This document shows, piece after piece, positions 8,672 through 17,218 of a DNA stretch of 64,000 nucleotides (the first letter of the stretch is position 1; each line of letters opens with the position of its first letter). Source of the DNA: Ruegeria atlantica (GTDB taxonomy: Bacteria > Pseudomonadota > Alphaproteobacteria > Rhodobacterales > Rhodobacteraceae); the NCBI RefSeq assembly GCF_001458195.1, contig NZ_CYPU01000023.1, positions 1 through 64,000 of the forward strand, in the 5' to 3' direction. Made by a program: the position numbers and the translations under genes. The notes beneath the pieces were generated by a model, which did no database searches, was not told the DNA's origin, and was given only the letters and a program-made list of their open reading frames with translations.

Positions 8672-8843
8672 TCGATAGGAGACACCGTATCGAACAAAAA
8701 AACACATTGCGAACGGGTTCACCTCTTTTTGATACTGCGCACCTATGAAAGCAATCAAGGACCAACCTTCAACTGGTTAACACCGGTCGCCAAGCAGGAA
8801 CTAATGCCGCAAAGGTCAATGGTCAAAAGTATGCTATGGAGTC
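8672..8843 (-). pseudogene. IS6-family 5' end fragment (remnant C)
   Basis: On the minus strand this holds the left end and the first 28 or so codons of an IS6 transposase (IAFIGAQYQKEVNPFAMCFF, then VRYGVSYR), after which similarity ends abruptly near 8672. It is nearly identical over about 95 bases to the start of remnant A but in the opposite direction. The decayed terminal repeat reads GGACTCCATAGCA and abuts the tex stop codon. Confidence 0.8.
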
Positions 8844-11012
8844 CTAGCGTTCTGCTCCGCCATCCCTTCGCATGGTCAGAGCAATACGTTTGCGTTGCAC
8901 GTCAACCTCGACCACGGTGACTTTGACTACCTGGCCCGTTTTCACCACCTCATGCGGGTCTTTGACAAACCTGTCCGCAAGCTGACTGACATGGACCAAA
9001 CCGTCCTGATGCACGCCCACGTCGACGAAAGCGCCAAACGCGGCCACATTGGTGACTGTCCCTTCCAGCACCATTCCAGGTTTCAGATCGGTAATCTCTT
9101 CGACCCCATCAGTAAACGAAGCGGTCACGAAACTAGGGCGGGGATCACGACCTGGCTTTTCCAGCTCTGAGAAAATGTCTTGCACAGTCGGAAGGCCAAA
9201 ATCTTCATTCACGAACTGTTCTACGCGCAGCCCTTTCAAGGCACCGTCATGCCCCATGATTTGGCGAATATCACGACCACAGGCAGATACGATCCGTTTC
9301 GCAAGTTTGTACGCTTCTGGATGCACCGAGGACGCGTCCAAGGGTTCCACGCCATCCCGTATCCGCAAAAAACCTGCGCACTGCTCATAGGCGCGCGGCC
9401 CAAGACGCGCGACGCGCAGCAACTCCTTGCGGGATTGGAACGCGCCGTTGAGATCACGATGCATAACAATAGCCTCCGCAAGGCCGGGTCCAAGACCAGA
9501 AACGTGTGAGAGTAGGGGGGCAGAGGCCGTATTCAGATCCACACCCACAGCATTCACAACGTCTTCGATTACGGAAGCCAGCGATTGTGACAGGCGATGT
9601 TGATCAACGTCGTGCTGGTATTGACCGACGCCAATGGATTTTGGTTCGATTTTTACCAGTTCCGCCAGCGGATCCTGCAAGCGGCGGGCAATCGAAACAG
9701 CGCCACGCAGCGATACATCCAGGTCTGGAAATTCACGCGCGGCCAATTCTGATGCCGAATAGACCGAAGCTCCGGCTTCTGAAACGACAACCTTGGTTGG
9801 GGCTTTGACGCCCTTCGGCAGCAGTTTTAACGTGTCAGCAACCATCTTTTCGGTCTCGCGGCTCGCTGTACCGTTGCCGATAGCGATGAGGTCGATCTTA
9901 TGGGTTGAGATCAAGCGCAGGATCGCCGCCTGCGATCCGCGCAAATCATTCTTGGGTTGGAATGGGTGCAAGGTTTCCGTCGCAACCACCTTGCCTGTTG
10001 CATCAACGACTGCGGCTTTGACGCCGGTTCGGATTCCAGGGTCCAACCCCAAGGTAGCCCGCGCGCCGGCAGGCGCGGAGAACAATAAGTCTTTGAGATT
10101 GCGTGAAAAAACATGAATTGCTTCGTCTTGTGCACGGCTGCGTAAATCGGCCATCAACTCGACCATCATCGAAAGGGACAGTTTTACCCGCCACGTCCAG
10201 CCGGCAACTTTCCGCAGCCATTTATCACCGGGTGCATCGCTGCGTGTCTGCAGATGAGCAGCCACCATAGCTTCGGCTCGCGCGGCGCCAGCCTCGGGCT
10301 CGGGGGCGATGTCCAGCGTCACGATCCCCTCTTTCGACGCTCGTAACATTGCCAGGGCGCGGTGCGATGGGGTCTTGGCCCAAAGCTCCGAATGATCGAA
10401 GTAGTCGCTGAACTTGGCACCTTCTTGCTGTTTACCGTCGATCACTTTCGAGGTCAGCAAGGCCTCTCGTTGCATGAAATTTCGCAATTCACCCAGAAGG
10501 GCGGCGTTTTCAGTCAACCGTTCAGTGATTATGTCCCGAGCGCCATTCAATGCGTCCTTTGTCGTGGGAACCGCTTCACTAATGTAACCCTTTGCCAGCC
10601 CTTCGGGATCTGCGGAACGGTTCGATAGGATTGCATCGGCAAGCGGTTCCAGCCCGTTTTCGCGCGCAATCATCGCCTTGGTGCGGCGCTTGGGTTTATA
10701 GGGCAGGTAGATGTCTTCCAGTTGGGCTTTGGTGTCTGCCTGCGCGATGGATTTCGCCAACTCGTCAGTCAACTTGTCCTGATCCTTGATTGAACTCAGG
10801 ATGGTTGCGCGCCGCGCCTCTAGTTCGCGCAGATAGGTCAAACGGTCCGACAAAGTTCGAAGTTGCGTGTCATCCAACCCGCCAGTCACCTCTTTGCGGT
10901 AACGCGCCACGAATGGAACCGTGGCCCCTTCGTCCAGCAATTTTACCGCTGCACCGACCTGTTCGGCGCGGGCGTTGATTTCGGTGGCGATGGTGCGGGC
11001 GATGCGGTCCAA
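8844..11012 (-). CDS. tex: Tex-family RNA-binding transcription accessory protein, 3' end at an IS junction
   Basis: Tex (YhgF/Spt6-like) protein, 722 residues, a nucleic-acid-binding factor linked to transcription. In order: N-terminal helical domain ([35 protein letters not shown]), YqgF-like fold ([18 protein letters not shown], near 322), helix-hairpin-helix segments ([20 protein letters not shown]) and a C-terminal S1 domain ([20 protein letters not shown] to about residue 715). Tex proteins often carry several tens of residues after S1; here only RRDGGAER remain, and the TAG stop sits where remnant C begins. I infer that an IS insertion removed the native tail. All folded domains appear complete, so the protein is probably functional. 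Confidence 0.92.
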   Translation of the reverse strand: MDRIARTIATEINARAEQVGAAVKLLDEGATVPFVARYRKEVTGGLDDTQLRTLSDRLTYLRELEARRATILSSIKDQDKLTDELAKSIAQADTKAQLEDIYLPYKPKRRTKAMIARENGLEPLADAILSNRSADPEGLAKGYISEAVPTTKDALNGARDIITERLTENAALLGELRNFMQREALLTSKVIDGKQQEGAKFSDYFDHSELWAKTPSHRALAMLRASKEGIVTLDIAPEPEAGAARAEAMVAAHLQTRSDAPGDKWLRKVAGWTWRVKLSLSMMVELMADLRSRAQDEAIHVFSRNLKDLLFSAPAGARATLGLDPGIRTGVKAAVVDATGKVVATETLHPFQPKNDLRGSQAAILRLISTHKIDLIAIGNGTASRETEKMVADTLKLLPKGVKAPTKVVVSEAGASVYSASELAAREFPDLDVSLRGAVSIARRLQDPLAELVKIEPKSIGVGQYQHDVDQHRLSQSLASVIEDVVNAVGVDLNTASAPLLSHVSGLGPGLAEAIVMHRDLNGAFQSRKELLRVARLGPRAYEQCAGFLRIRDGVEPLDASSVHPEAYKLAKRIVSACGRDIRQIMGHDGALKGLRVEQFVNEDFGLPTVQDIFSELEKPGRDPRPSFVTASFTDGVEEITDLKPGMVLEGTVTNVAAFGAFVDVGVHQDGLVHVSQLADRFVKDPHEVVKTGQVVKVTVVEVDVQRKRIALTMRRDGGAER

Positions 11013-11093
11013 GGGGGCCTCCTGAATTCAATTGGGAGGAACTTCTTAGCCAGCCGCACCGCTAAGGGAAAGAGAAGATCGCGGGCCTTACAC

Positions 11094-12110
11094 CTATTCG
11101 GCCAAAACCAGCAAATCTTCGTACAGGGTTTTCGCGATCTCAACGTGTCCACGGGCGGTGTTGCGTGCGCGAGCAGCGAAACGTCTTTGCGACGGCAGGC
11201 GCGCACCCTGATCGACGATGTCGGCAAACAAGCGTTCGGCGCGCTCATCATTTGCTGCGGCACGACCACCGCTGAACTGGGCGGGGTCAAAAGCCAGAAT
11301 GATCTCGCCGTGATAGGGCGCGCCGCCTTGGCCCTCGGCAAACTCCATGCTTTCCAGGCTGGTCAGGTCGTCGATCAACGGACCGGCCAACAGCTCGATC
11401 ATGATTGACAGTGCAGACCCCTTGTAGCTGCCGAAGGTCAGCATCGCCCCCTCCATCGCAGTTTGCGGATCGGTGGTCGGATTGCCGTCCTTGTCTATCG
11501 CCACACCTTCGGGCAGGGGCTTACCCGCCCTGTGATAAAGCTCAATCTCACCACGGGCAAAGGCGCTGGTGGCAAAATCAAACGTGAATGGGTCTTTGCC
11601 CTGACGCGGCCAGCTGAAAGCCAGCGGGTTCGTACCCAGACTGCCACGAGTGCCCCCAGCCGGTGCGACCCAGCTGTGGCTGGGCACCATCGCCATCGCG
11701 GCCAGACCTTCTGAAGACAGGCTTTCCACTTCGGGCCAAAGGGCCGAGAAGTGAAAACAGCGGTTGATTGCCATTGCAGCGATGCCGTGGGTGCGGGTCT
11801 TTTCGATCAGCACAGGCAATGCTTCGCGAAAAGCCAGCAAAGACATGCCTCCGCGCGCATCGACACGAACAATGGCATTATCCGAAGGCGCAACAGCCGG
11901 GGCCACATGCCCGTCAATCTTGCCGGTTTTCATGGTGTCATTGCACATGAACAGGCGGAACAACCCATGAGATTGGCAATCGTCGACCTGGCAGGTCGTC
12001 AATACATTGGCAATGGCGGCCGCGTGTTCCGGGCCAAACCCCGACTTGATCAGGATGGACAGGCTGAGGTTCCGGATCTCGTCCAGTGTCAGTTTGACCG
12101 TGTCGCTCAT
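11094..12110 (-). CDS. Malate/L-lactate dehydrogenase family (Ldh_2) oxidoreductase
   Basis: An NAD(P)-dependent oxidoreductase of the Ldh_2 family (PF02615), 338 residues, close to the family norm of about 340. Substrates in this family include malate, L-lactate, ureidoglycolate, diketogulonate and cyclic imino acids, so the substrate is open. Family features seen: CQVDDCQSHGLFRL near residue 50, VAPAGGTRGSLGTNPLAFSW, FDFATSAFARGEI and GSYKGSALSIMIELLAGPL. The start at 12110 (MSDTVKL) is chosen because AAGGGAG lies eight bases upstream; an upstream ATG would add ten residues lacking a good site. It stands alone between tex and the YceI-cytochrome gene, all on the minus strand. Confidence 0.85.
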   Translation of the reverse strand: MSDTVKLTLDEIRNLSLSILIKSGFGPEHAAAIANVLTTCQVDDCQSHGLFRLFMCNDTMKTGKIDGHVAPAVAPSDNAIVRVDARGGMSLLAFREALPVLIEKTRTHGIAAMAINRCFHFSALWPEVESLSSEGLAAMAMVPSHSWVAPAGGTRGSLGTNPLAFSWPRQGKDPFTFDFATSAFARGEIELYHRAGKPLPEGVAIDKDGNPTTDPQTAMEGAMLTFGSYKGSALSIMIELLAGPLIDDLTSLESMEFAEGQGGAPYHGEIILAFDPAQFSGGRAAANDERAERLFADIVDQGARLPSQRRFAARARNTARGHVEIAKTLYEDLLVLAE

Positions 12111-12195
12111 GCCGCGTCTCCCTTGTCTGAGGTCAGGCAAGGGATAGCGCGGCGGTGCGTGTAAAGGGAACCCGCTTTATTGGATTGGTTCAGGT

Positions 12196-13140
12196 TTAAC
12201 CCTGTGCTTCGGCTTGCAAATAGGCGATCACATTCACGATATCAGATTCCTTTTTCAGGCCGCGAAACTGCATCTTGTTGCCCGGAACTGTGCCTTTGGG
12301 ATCCGCTAGAAAGGCGGTCAGGGTGTCAGTTGTCCAGACGATACCCGACCCCTTTAGAGGTTCCGAGAACTTAAATCCGTCAGCCTGACCCGCCGTAGCG
12401 CCGATAATGCGGTGAAGCGATGGGCCCACCGTATGGCGGTTTTCCTCCAACTTGTGGCAAGCGCTGCATTTGCGGAACACCTTCTTACCTGCTTTGACGT
12501 CACCTTCGATAACAACCACAGCAGTTACGGCGATGGCGGAAGGTTCCGCTTGGGCTTTCTTTTCATCCAGGTTGAATATCAGACGCGCTGTAATGGGTAC
12601 GGTCCGGGTGATGCCGGACAGGTCGGCCAATTCCATCAACTTTTCCACACCAGCATCGACGCCTGCATCTTCTGTACTGATGAACACCATGTCATTTGTT
12701 GAAACCATGACTGATGTTTCAGACAGGCGCGCCACAAACATCTCGGCATCAAACGCTACATCTGTGCCTGCCAGCGAAAGCATCGCATCGACATCGACAA
12801 TCGTGGTTTCGCCAACGCTCAGGGCCTTTACGTCTGCCATGTCGAACTGCGCCGTCAGCGATGCGCTGCCAGCTTTGCGGAACACGTAATCAACCATTCG
12901 TTCGTTGCGAATGTCGATATTGGTTTCCACCGATGACAGGTCAATTTCAATATCGGCTTTCCCGTCGGGTCCAACCTGACCGGAGAGACCTGTGAAAGAG
13001 TTTACCTCACCCACGGTGTCTTTTTTGATCGACCCATAGGCCAGATGCGAGCCTTCGGGGGCCAACGTCCAAGTTTGGGACAAAACAGGGGTTGCAACAA
13101 TCGCCGACGCGATTGTGACTGCCTTCAACAGAAGTTTCAT
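12196..13140 (-). CDS. Secreted YceI domain fused to a class I cytochrome c
   Basis: A 314-residue exported protein joining two domains. A signal peptide (residues 1 to about 21, ending VLSQ) is followed by a YceI-like lipocalin fold (about 24-190; family members bind isoprenoid-type lipids, for example polyprenyl quinones). After a linker comes a cytochrome c domain with the haem motif CSACH at 225-229 and a probable axial Met in GNKMQF near 288. The design suggests a periplasmic electron carrier that might exchange electrons with a bound quinone, which is inference. GAGGAGGAAAG precedes the start. It is divergent from an ECF sigma/anti-sigma pair across 84 bases, suggesting control by that sigma factor. 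Confidence 0.88.
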   Translation of the reverse strand: MKLLLKAVTIASAIVATPVLSQTWTLAPEGSHLAYGSIKKDTVGEVNSFTGLSGQVGPDGKADIEIDLSSVETNIDIRNERMVDYVFRKAGSASLTAQFDMADVKALSVGETTIVDVDAMLSLAGTDVAFDAEMFVARLSETSVMVSTNDMVFISTEDAGVDAGVEKLMELADLSGITRTVPITARLIFNLDEKKAQAEPSAIAVTAVVVIEGDVKAGKKVFRKCSACHKLEENRHTVGPSLHRIIGATAGQADGFKFSEPLKGSGIVWTTDTLTAFLADPKGTVPGNKMQFRGLKKESDIVNVIAYLQAEAQG

Positions 13141-13224
13141 TTCTTTCCTCCTCGGGTTATGTCAGTCCTGGCCCCGCGGGCCCAGTCCGTGAAAAGCAAA
13201 CACACACAGGTCGAGATTTATTCG

Positions 13225-13761
13225 ATGAGTCCCGATATTTCCTCCGAACAGGCCGTGCGCGGCGCAATCCAGACGCATTCCAAACGGGTCTGGCGGTTTG
13301 GTCTTGCACTATCGGGGGCGTCGGATGTTGCCGATGATTTATTGCAATCGACGTGTCTGCGTGCGTTGGAGCGTCATCATCAGGTTACGTCGTATGATCG
13401 GCTGGACAGTTGGCTGATGACGATCTGCCGCTCGATCTGGCTGAATGAGGTGCGCGCACGCTCGGTGCGTAAGGCCCAGGCGCTGTCCGTAACGCCCGAG
13501 GCCGAATTGGTTGCGACCGGACCGGATTCAGAAACGAATATTTTCGCCGCTGAGGTGTTTACACAAGTAATGGAGTTGCCAGAAGCGCAGCGGGAGACAG
13601 TCATGCTTGTGTTTGTTGAAGGATACAGCTACCGCGAAGCCGCCGCGTTGCTGGAGGTGCCAATAGGCACTATCATGAGCCGGTTGTCCAACGCCCGGCA
13701 GAAACTGAAAAACGTGATGCAGCATGATGCGGCAGACACCGTTCGACGGAGTGGCAAATGA
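13225..13761 (+). CDS. ECF-type RNA polymerase sigma factor
   Basis: A 178-residue extracytoplasmic-function sigma factor. Region 2 is seen in SGASDVADDLLQSTCLRALE and DRLDSWLMTICRSIWLNEVR, and region 4 in PEAQRETVMLVFVEGYSYRE followed by AAALLEVPIGTIMSRLSNAR. The start at 13225 (MSPDISSEQ) fits the family; the open frame extends 60 codons further upstream, but that extension would run through the divergent promoter and into the YceI gene. The stop overlaps the next gene (ATGA at 13758-13761), the usual coupling to a cognate anti-sigma factor. Confidence 0.9.
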   Translation: MSPDISSEQAVRGAIQTHSKRVWRFGLALSGASDVADDLLQSTCLRALERHHQVTSYDRLDSWLMTICRSIWLNEVRARSVRKAQALSVTPEAELVATGPDSETNIFAAEVFTQVMELPEAQRETVMLVFVEGYSYREAAALLEVPIGTIMSRLSNARQKLKNVMQHDAADTVRRSGK

Positions 13762-14504
13762 AGTTTTCCGACGAGACGCTGAGGGCGTATCTGGAGGGCA
13801 ATGCGGATGCGGCCGAGGCCGCCGCAATCGAAGCGGCGATCGAAACCGATCTTGCGCTGGAACAACGCCTGATGACACTGGACCCGCTGGCACCTGTGGT
13901 GCAATCAGTGTTCGAAAACATTCCTGCGGATGCGCCGCAGCTTGAATTGCCGCAGCCAATGCAGGTCAGTACGGCAGACGCATCAGGCGGTCTCTGGCGC
14001 TTGATGGCAGTTGCCGCGTCAGTTGCTGTCGTGGCCGTGTCCGCAACTTTCTGGGCGACACGCCCAGAGCCAATGGGTTGGGCCGAACAGGCAGCAATCT
14101 ATCAGTCGCTTTATTCGCCGGACACGATTGAATCGTTGGACAGTTCTCCGGTTGCGCTGGATGCGCAATTTGCGCGGGCTGAGGCACAGTTGGGCCGGTC
14201 GCTTAACCGGGACACACTTGAGACGCTGCCCGGGCTGGAATTGAAGCGCGCTCAGGTACTGTCCTTCAAGGGAAAACCTTTGATCCAGGTGGTTTTTGCG
14301 GATGATCAGGGCCAGCCGCTGGCCTTCTGCGTGATCCGCCAGGGTGAAGGTGCGCCGGCAAAGGATGTCAAACTTGCGGCGATAAGTGGTGTTGCCACTG
14401 CGACATGGGCGCAGGATGGATATGGCTATATGCTAATCGGCAGCAGCGAGCAGACCGATCTTGACCAGCAACTGAACATTCTGACCACAACATTCGCCGG
14501 TTGA
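13758..14504 (+). CDS. Membrane anti-sigma factor
   Basis: A 248-residue protein with one membrane segment (about 82-101, LMAVAASVAVVAVSATFWAT). The short cytoplasmic N-terminus (FSDETLRAYLEGNADAAEAA) resembles the sigma-binding part of ECF anti-sigma factors, though I see no zinc-binding H-C-C motif. The roughly 145-residue periplasmic part is probably the sensor. Its start overlaps the sigma stop codon. The likely role is to hold the sigma factor at the membrane until a periplasmic signal releases it; that signal is unknown. Confidence 0.82.
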   Translation: MKFSDETLRAYLEGNADAAEAAAIEAAIETDLALEQRLMTLDPLAPVVQSVFENIPADAPQLELPQPMQVSTADASGGLWRLMAVAASVAVVAVSATFWATRPEPMGWAEQAAIYQSLYSPDTIESLDSSPVALDAQFARAEAQLGRSLNRDTLETLPGLELKRAQVLSFKGKPLIQVVFADDQGQPLAFCVIRQGEGAPAKDVKLAAISGVATATWAQDGYGYMLIGSSEQTDLDQQLNILTTTFAG

Positions 14505-14563
14505 CCGGGGGCAGGGCGGAATACGTCTTGTGAACCGCACGAAATGTCCGAAATATAGTGGGC

Positions 14564-15643
14564 ATGACGATGAAACCTGTGATGCCGGACCCGGATGAGG
14601 ACGACGACGCGATCGGTCCTCCCAGCATCTATGACACCGACCCGGCTGAGGAAGACGATCTTTGGTTCCTCCCTCCCGATGAAGGTATGGCACAGGACGT
14701 ATTTCTGCCCCCCGGTCCGGCGGTCGATCGCCGCCTTCTGTTTGACCCAAGGGATTGGCGCGCGGCGCAGGCCGAGCTGTCTTATGAACTGGCGGAACTG
14801 GCGGCCACGTTTGGGGCGTTGGACGAACGTTTGCGCGCAGGGCCGACAGGGTGGGGACACCGGCTGGCGCTGATGGATGTGTCTGATCTGGGTTGGTGGA
14901 CAGGGGATAGGATCGGTGTCGACCGGCTTGCATTGTGGGTCGGATTACGGATTGGCGCAACCGGCGATGATGTCCAGGCGATGTTCCGGGCAGGCTGGGC
15001 CGTGCGCCGTCTGACGGCGGGGGCTGGCCCGGCAGAGGACGGCTGGGCCACTGGCCTGACCGCATTCCTTGATCGCATGTCACAGGGCATCGAAGACATG
15101 CCAGAGGCCATCGCCGATTTGGCTGAGATTATGCAGAAAGCAGAAGGCTTGCATCCCGTCACGCAGGCCGCAATCGGGTTTCATGCCTGGCGCGTCCTGT
15201 CAGAAGGCGTAGGTCAGGACACTGAGGCAGCAATTATTGCAGCTCGACATGCTGCTTCGATGGGGCGGGGTGGGGCGATCTTCATGCCGCTGGCGCTGTC
15301 AGGACCGGGGGCGTTGCGCGGGGTTGGCGAGCCGCAGGAGAAACTCTCGGCGTGGATCAGAGGGGCAGGGCAGTCGATTTTGGCGGCCTTGTTGCACCTG
15401 GATCGGGTCAGCGCCTGGGATCAGCGTGCCCGCGAGGCGACAAGTGACCTGAGCGGTCGCACGCCACCGCGCCTGATCGACGCGCTGACCGCATGGCCCA
15501 TGGTGTCGGCGCCGCTTGCCGAGGACCTGACGCAGGCTTCGCGCGCTGCGGTGCAACGCAATATCGACCGTTTTATGGGGCGCGGTTTGATCCGAGAGGT
15601 AACGGGGCAGGGGCGTTACCGGGTCTGGACTGCTGCACTGTAA
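14564..15643 (+). CDS. DUF1612 / RHE_PE00001-like protein with C-terminal winged helix
   Basis: About 359 residues. The acidic N-terminus (PDPDEDDD, DPAEEDD) is followed by a helical central region (LDERLRAGPTGWGHRLALMD), and the C-terminus (AWPMVSAPLAEDLTQASRAA, then GRGLIREVTGQGRYRVW) matches the winged-helix end of the RHE_PE00001/DUF1612 proteins common on rhizobial plasmids. A DNA-binding role is therefore likely, but the target is unknown. Starts at 14558 (GTG), 14564 or 14570 are possible, none with a strong ribosome-binding site. An IS5 remnant begins within about ten bases of its stop codon. Confidence 0.6.
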   Translation: MTMKPVMPDPDEDDDAIGPPSIYDTDPAEEDDLWFLPPDEGMAQDVFLPPGPAVDRRLLFDPRDWRAAQAELSYELAELAATFGALDERLRAGPTGWGHRLALMDVSDLGWWTGDRIGVDRLALWVGLRIGATGDDVQAMFRAGWAVRRLTAGAGPAEDGWATGLTAFLDRMSQGIEDMPEAIADLAEIMQKAEGLHPVTQAAIGFHAWRVLSEGVGQDTEAAIIAARHAASMGRGGAIFMPLALSGPGALRGVGEPQEKLSAWIRGAGQSILAALLHLDRVSAWDQRAREATSDLSGRTPPRLIDALTAWPMVSAPLAEDLTQASRAAVQRNIDRFMGRGLIREVTGQGRYRVWTAAL

Positions 15644-15649
15644 TCTTTG

Positions 15650-15895
15650 AACAGCCTGCGAAATGCCCGGGCGGCAGGAAGACCTTTGGTAAACCGTCGT
15701 ACCGTGTTGCGACGCGCCGCCAACTCGTCCGGTGTCCGAACATAAACTGGATGCGGTTTCGGCGTTTGGAACGCCGCTTGTCATATCGGACAGGCTTGTC
15801 GTGTGATTTTCGACCCCGGATACAGGACTTTTTAAAAAATTAGGTCGAAGGCGCGCTATCTGCTCGTTGGCCAACCGGAATAGATTGCTCATGGT
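15650..15895 (-). pseudogene. IS5-family transposase with large internal deletion
   Basis: On the minus strand the first 22 or so codons (MSNLFRLANEQIARLRPNFL) match the start of the IS5 transposase at the left of the window. They are followed almost directly by C-terminal sequence (GRKSHDKPVRYDKRRSKR, then NRIQFMFGHRTSWRRVATRYD). The whole DDE core between them is gone. It retains both ends of the gene, as in a MITE-like deletion derivative. Confidence 0.8.
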
Positions 15896-16323
15896 ACACC
15901 TTTGGAACTATGGGGCTTGAACTACGTAGACGAAATGGCGGCAACTAAATTCATGGGACCAGAACCTAGCCACTCTTATGTGCCTTTCCGTCAATATTAC
16001 CGAGTTGACCTGCCCGCATTTGTTTGGCGCCGGGTGAAATGCTACAAAATAGGTGTTCTGGTGTATCCGCCCAGGGCTGTTCTGGGAAGAACAACACCTG
16101 ATTGGTCACGTTGACCGGCCAGCTTGAGAGCGTGACCTGCGGATGGTCAAATTTACATGGCGCATATGCAGTCAGGAATCCCCTTGATCAGTGCAATTCC
16201 CCAGGAAAATCAAGCTCATGACCGGTCTAAGATCTCGATCATCTTGTGTTCGCAGGATACGGTAGTACGGCACAAATTGGTCGCCGCCAGGGCAAAGCGG
16301 CGTTATTGTAAGGAGGAAGCAAT
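15896..16323. other. Intergenic spacer between IS5 remnant and IS6 element
   Basis: About 430 bases with two short open frames (15902-16114 and 16157-16372) that have no recognisable motif. I see no gene, repeat or RNA here. It is probably residue of earlier insertions. Confidence 0.5.
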
Positions 16324-17141
16324 GGATCTGTTGCAAACTTTTGTGATTGACGCTTATGGAGATTGCGAGTGAATGGCTGCCGGTAAAATTAAGTCGAAAG
16401 CCAATTCATGATCTCTTTCAAAGGTGCTCAGTATCCGAAGGATGTTATCTTGTTCGCCGTGTTCTTCTATGTTCGATACGGAGTGTCATACCGGGATCTG
16501 GAAGAAATCATGGCAGAACGCGGCGTATCGGTTGATCATACGACACTGAACCGTTGGGTGACACGATACTCAGGCGAAATTGCTGATGTAGCGCGCCGCA
16601 GGAAAGGGCCATGTGATCGCTCCTGGAGAATGGATGAGACATACATCAAGGTGAAGGGTATGTGGGTCTATCTCTATCGGGCCGTCGATAAATACGGCAA
16701 GACGCTTGATTTCATGTTATCACCACGTCGAAACAAGCCTGCCGCGACAAACTTCTTCGCTCGGATGCTGGAGGTCAATGGTTTGCCACGGAAAATTGTC
16801 ATCGACAAAAGCGGAGCTTACACGGCTGGCATCAAGGCCATAAACAAGATGCTGAAGGGCTTTGGTTGCCCGATCCCGATTGAGATGGTGAGGCGGAAAT
16901 ACCTGAACAACATCGTGGAACAGGACCATCGTTTCATCAAGAGACGCATCCGGCCAATGCTAGCGTTCAAGGCGTTTTCATCAGCGGCGGCAACCCTCGA
17001 CGGAATCGAAGTGGCGCACATGATCCGCAAAGGTCAACTCATGCCCGGACTCTGTCCATTTCTACAGTTTGCAGAACTGGCGGCCTAACCCATCGGCACA
17101 AAAGCGGGTTTCCGGACAACCGCAAACTTTGCAACGGAACC
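16324..17141 (+). mobile_element. IS6-family insertion sequence, apparently intact
   Basis: About 818 bases, the normal size for IS6/IS26 elements. The left end reads GGATCTGTTGCAAACTTTTG and the right end, reverse-complemented, GGTTCCGTTGCAAAGTTTGC, an imperfect inverted repeat. The eight bases outside each end (GAAGCAAT and GATTCATT) do not match, so no target duplication is visible. That fits replicative cointegrate formation or later recombination between copies. Confidence 0.85.
16408..17088 (+). CDS. IS6-family transposase
   Basis: A 226-residue DDE transposase. The N-terminal helix-turn-helix is seen in YRDLEEIMAERGVSVDHTTL. The catalytic core has the first Asp in SWRMDETYIKVKGMWVYLYR, the second in PRKIVIDKSGAY, and the Glu in NIVEQDHRFIKRR. 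The frame is complete from ATG to TAA with intact termini around it, so it is probably active. It is the best reference in the window for the remnants at 5.3, 6.0, 8.7 and 19.7 kb. Confidence 0.92.
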   Translation: MISFKGAQYPKDVILFAVFFYVRYGVSYRDLEEIMAERGVSVDHTTLNRWVTRYSGEIADVARRRKGPCDRSWRMDETYIKVKGMWVYLYRAVDKYGKTLDFMLSPRRNKPAATNFFARMLEVNGLPRKIVIDKSGAYTAGIKAINKMLKGFGCPIPIEMVRRKYLNNIVEQDHRFIKRRIRPMLAFKAFSSAAATLDGIEVAHMIRKGQLMPGLCPFLQFAELAA

Positions 17142-17218
17142 GATTCATTCTCTATTTGGACGCGGTGGGTTCTGAATTCGCAATGTGAGACCTTCCGGTC
17201 ACTCCAGCCTGATCTGCT

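Noticed and set aside
5330-8843. An active IS6 composite transposon
   Set aside because: Both IS arms are heavily decayed and cannot encode a transposase.
17142-17218. A terminator hairpin (GTGAGACC ... GGTCAC) after the malic enzyme gene
   Set aside because: The stem is broken by mismatches and no T-run follows in the right direction.
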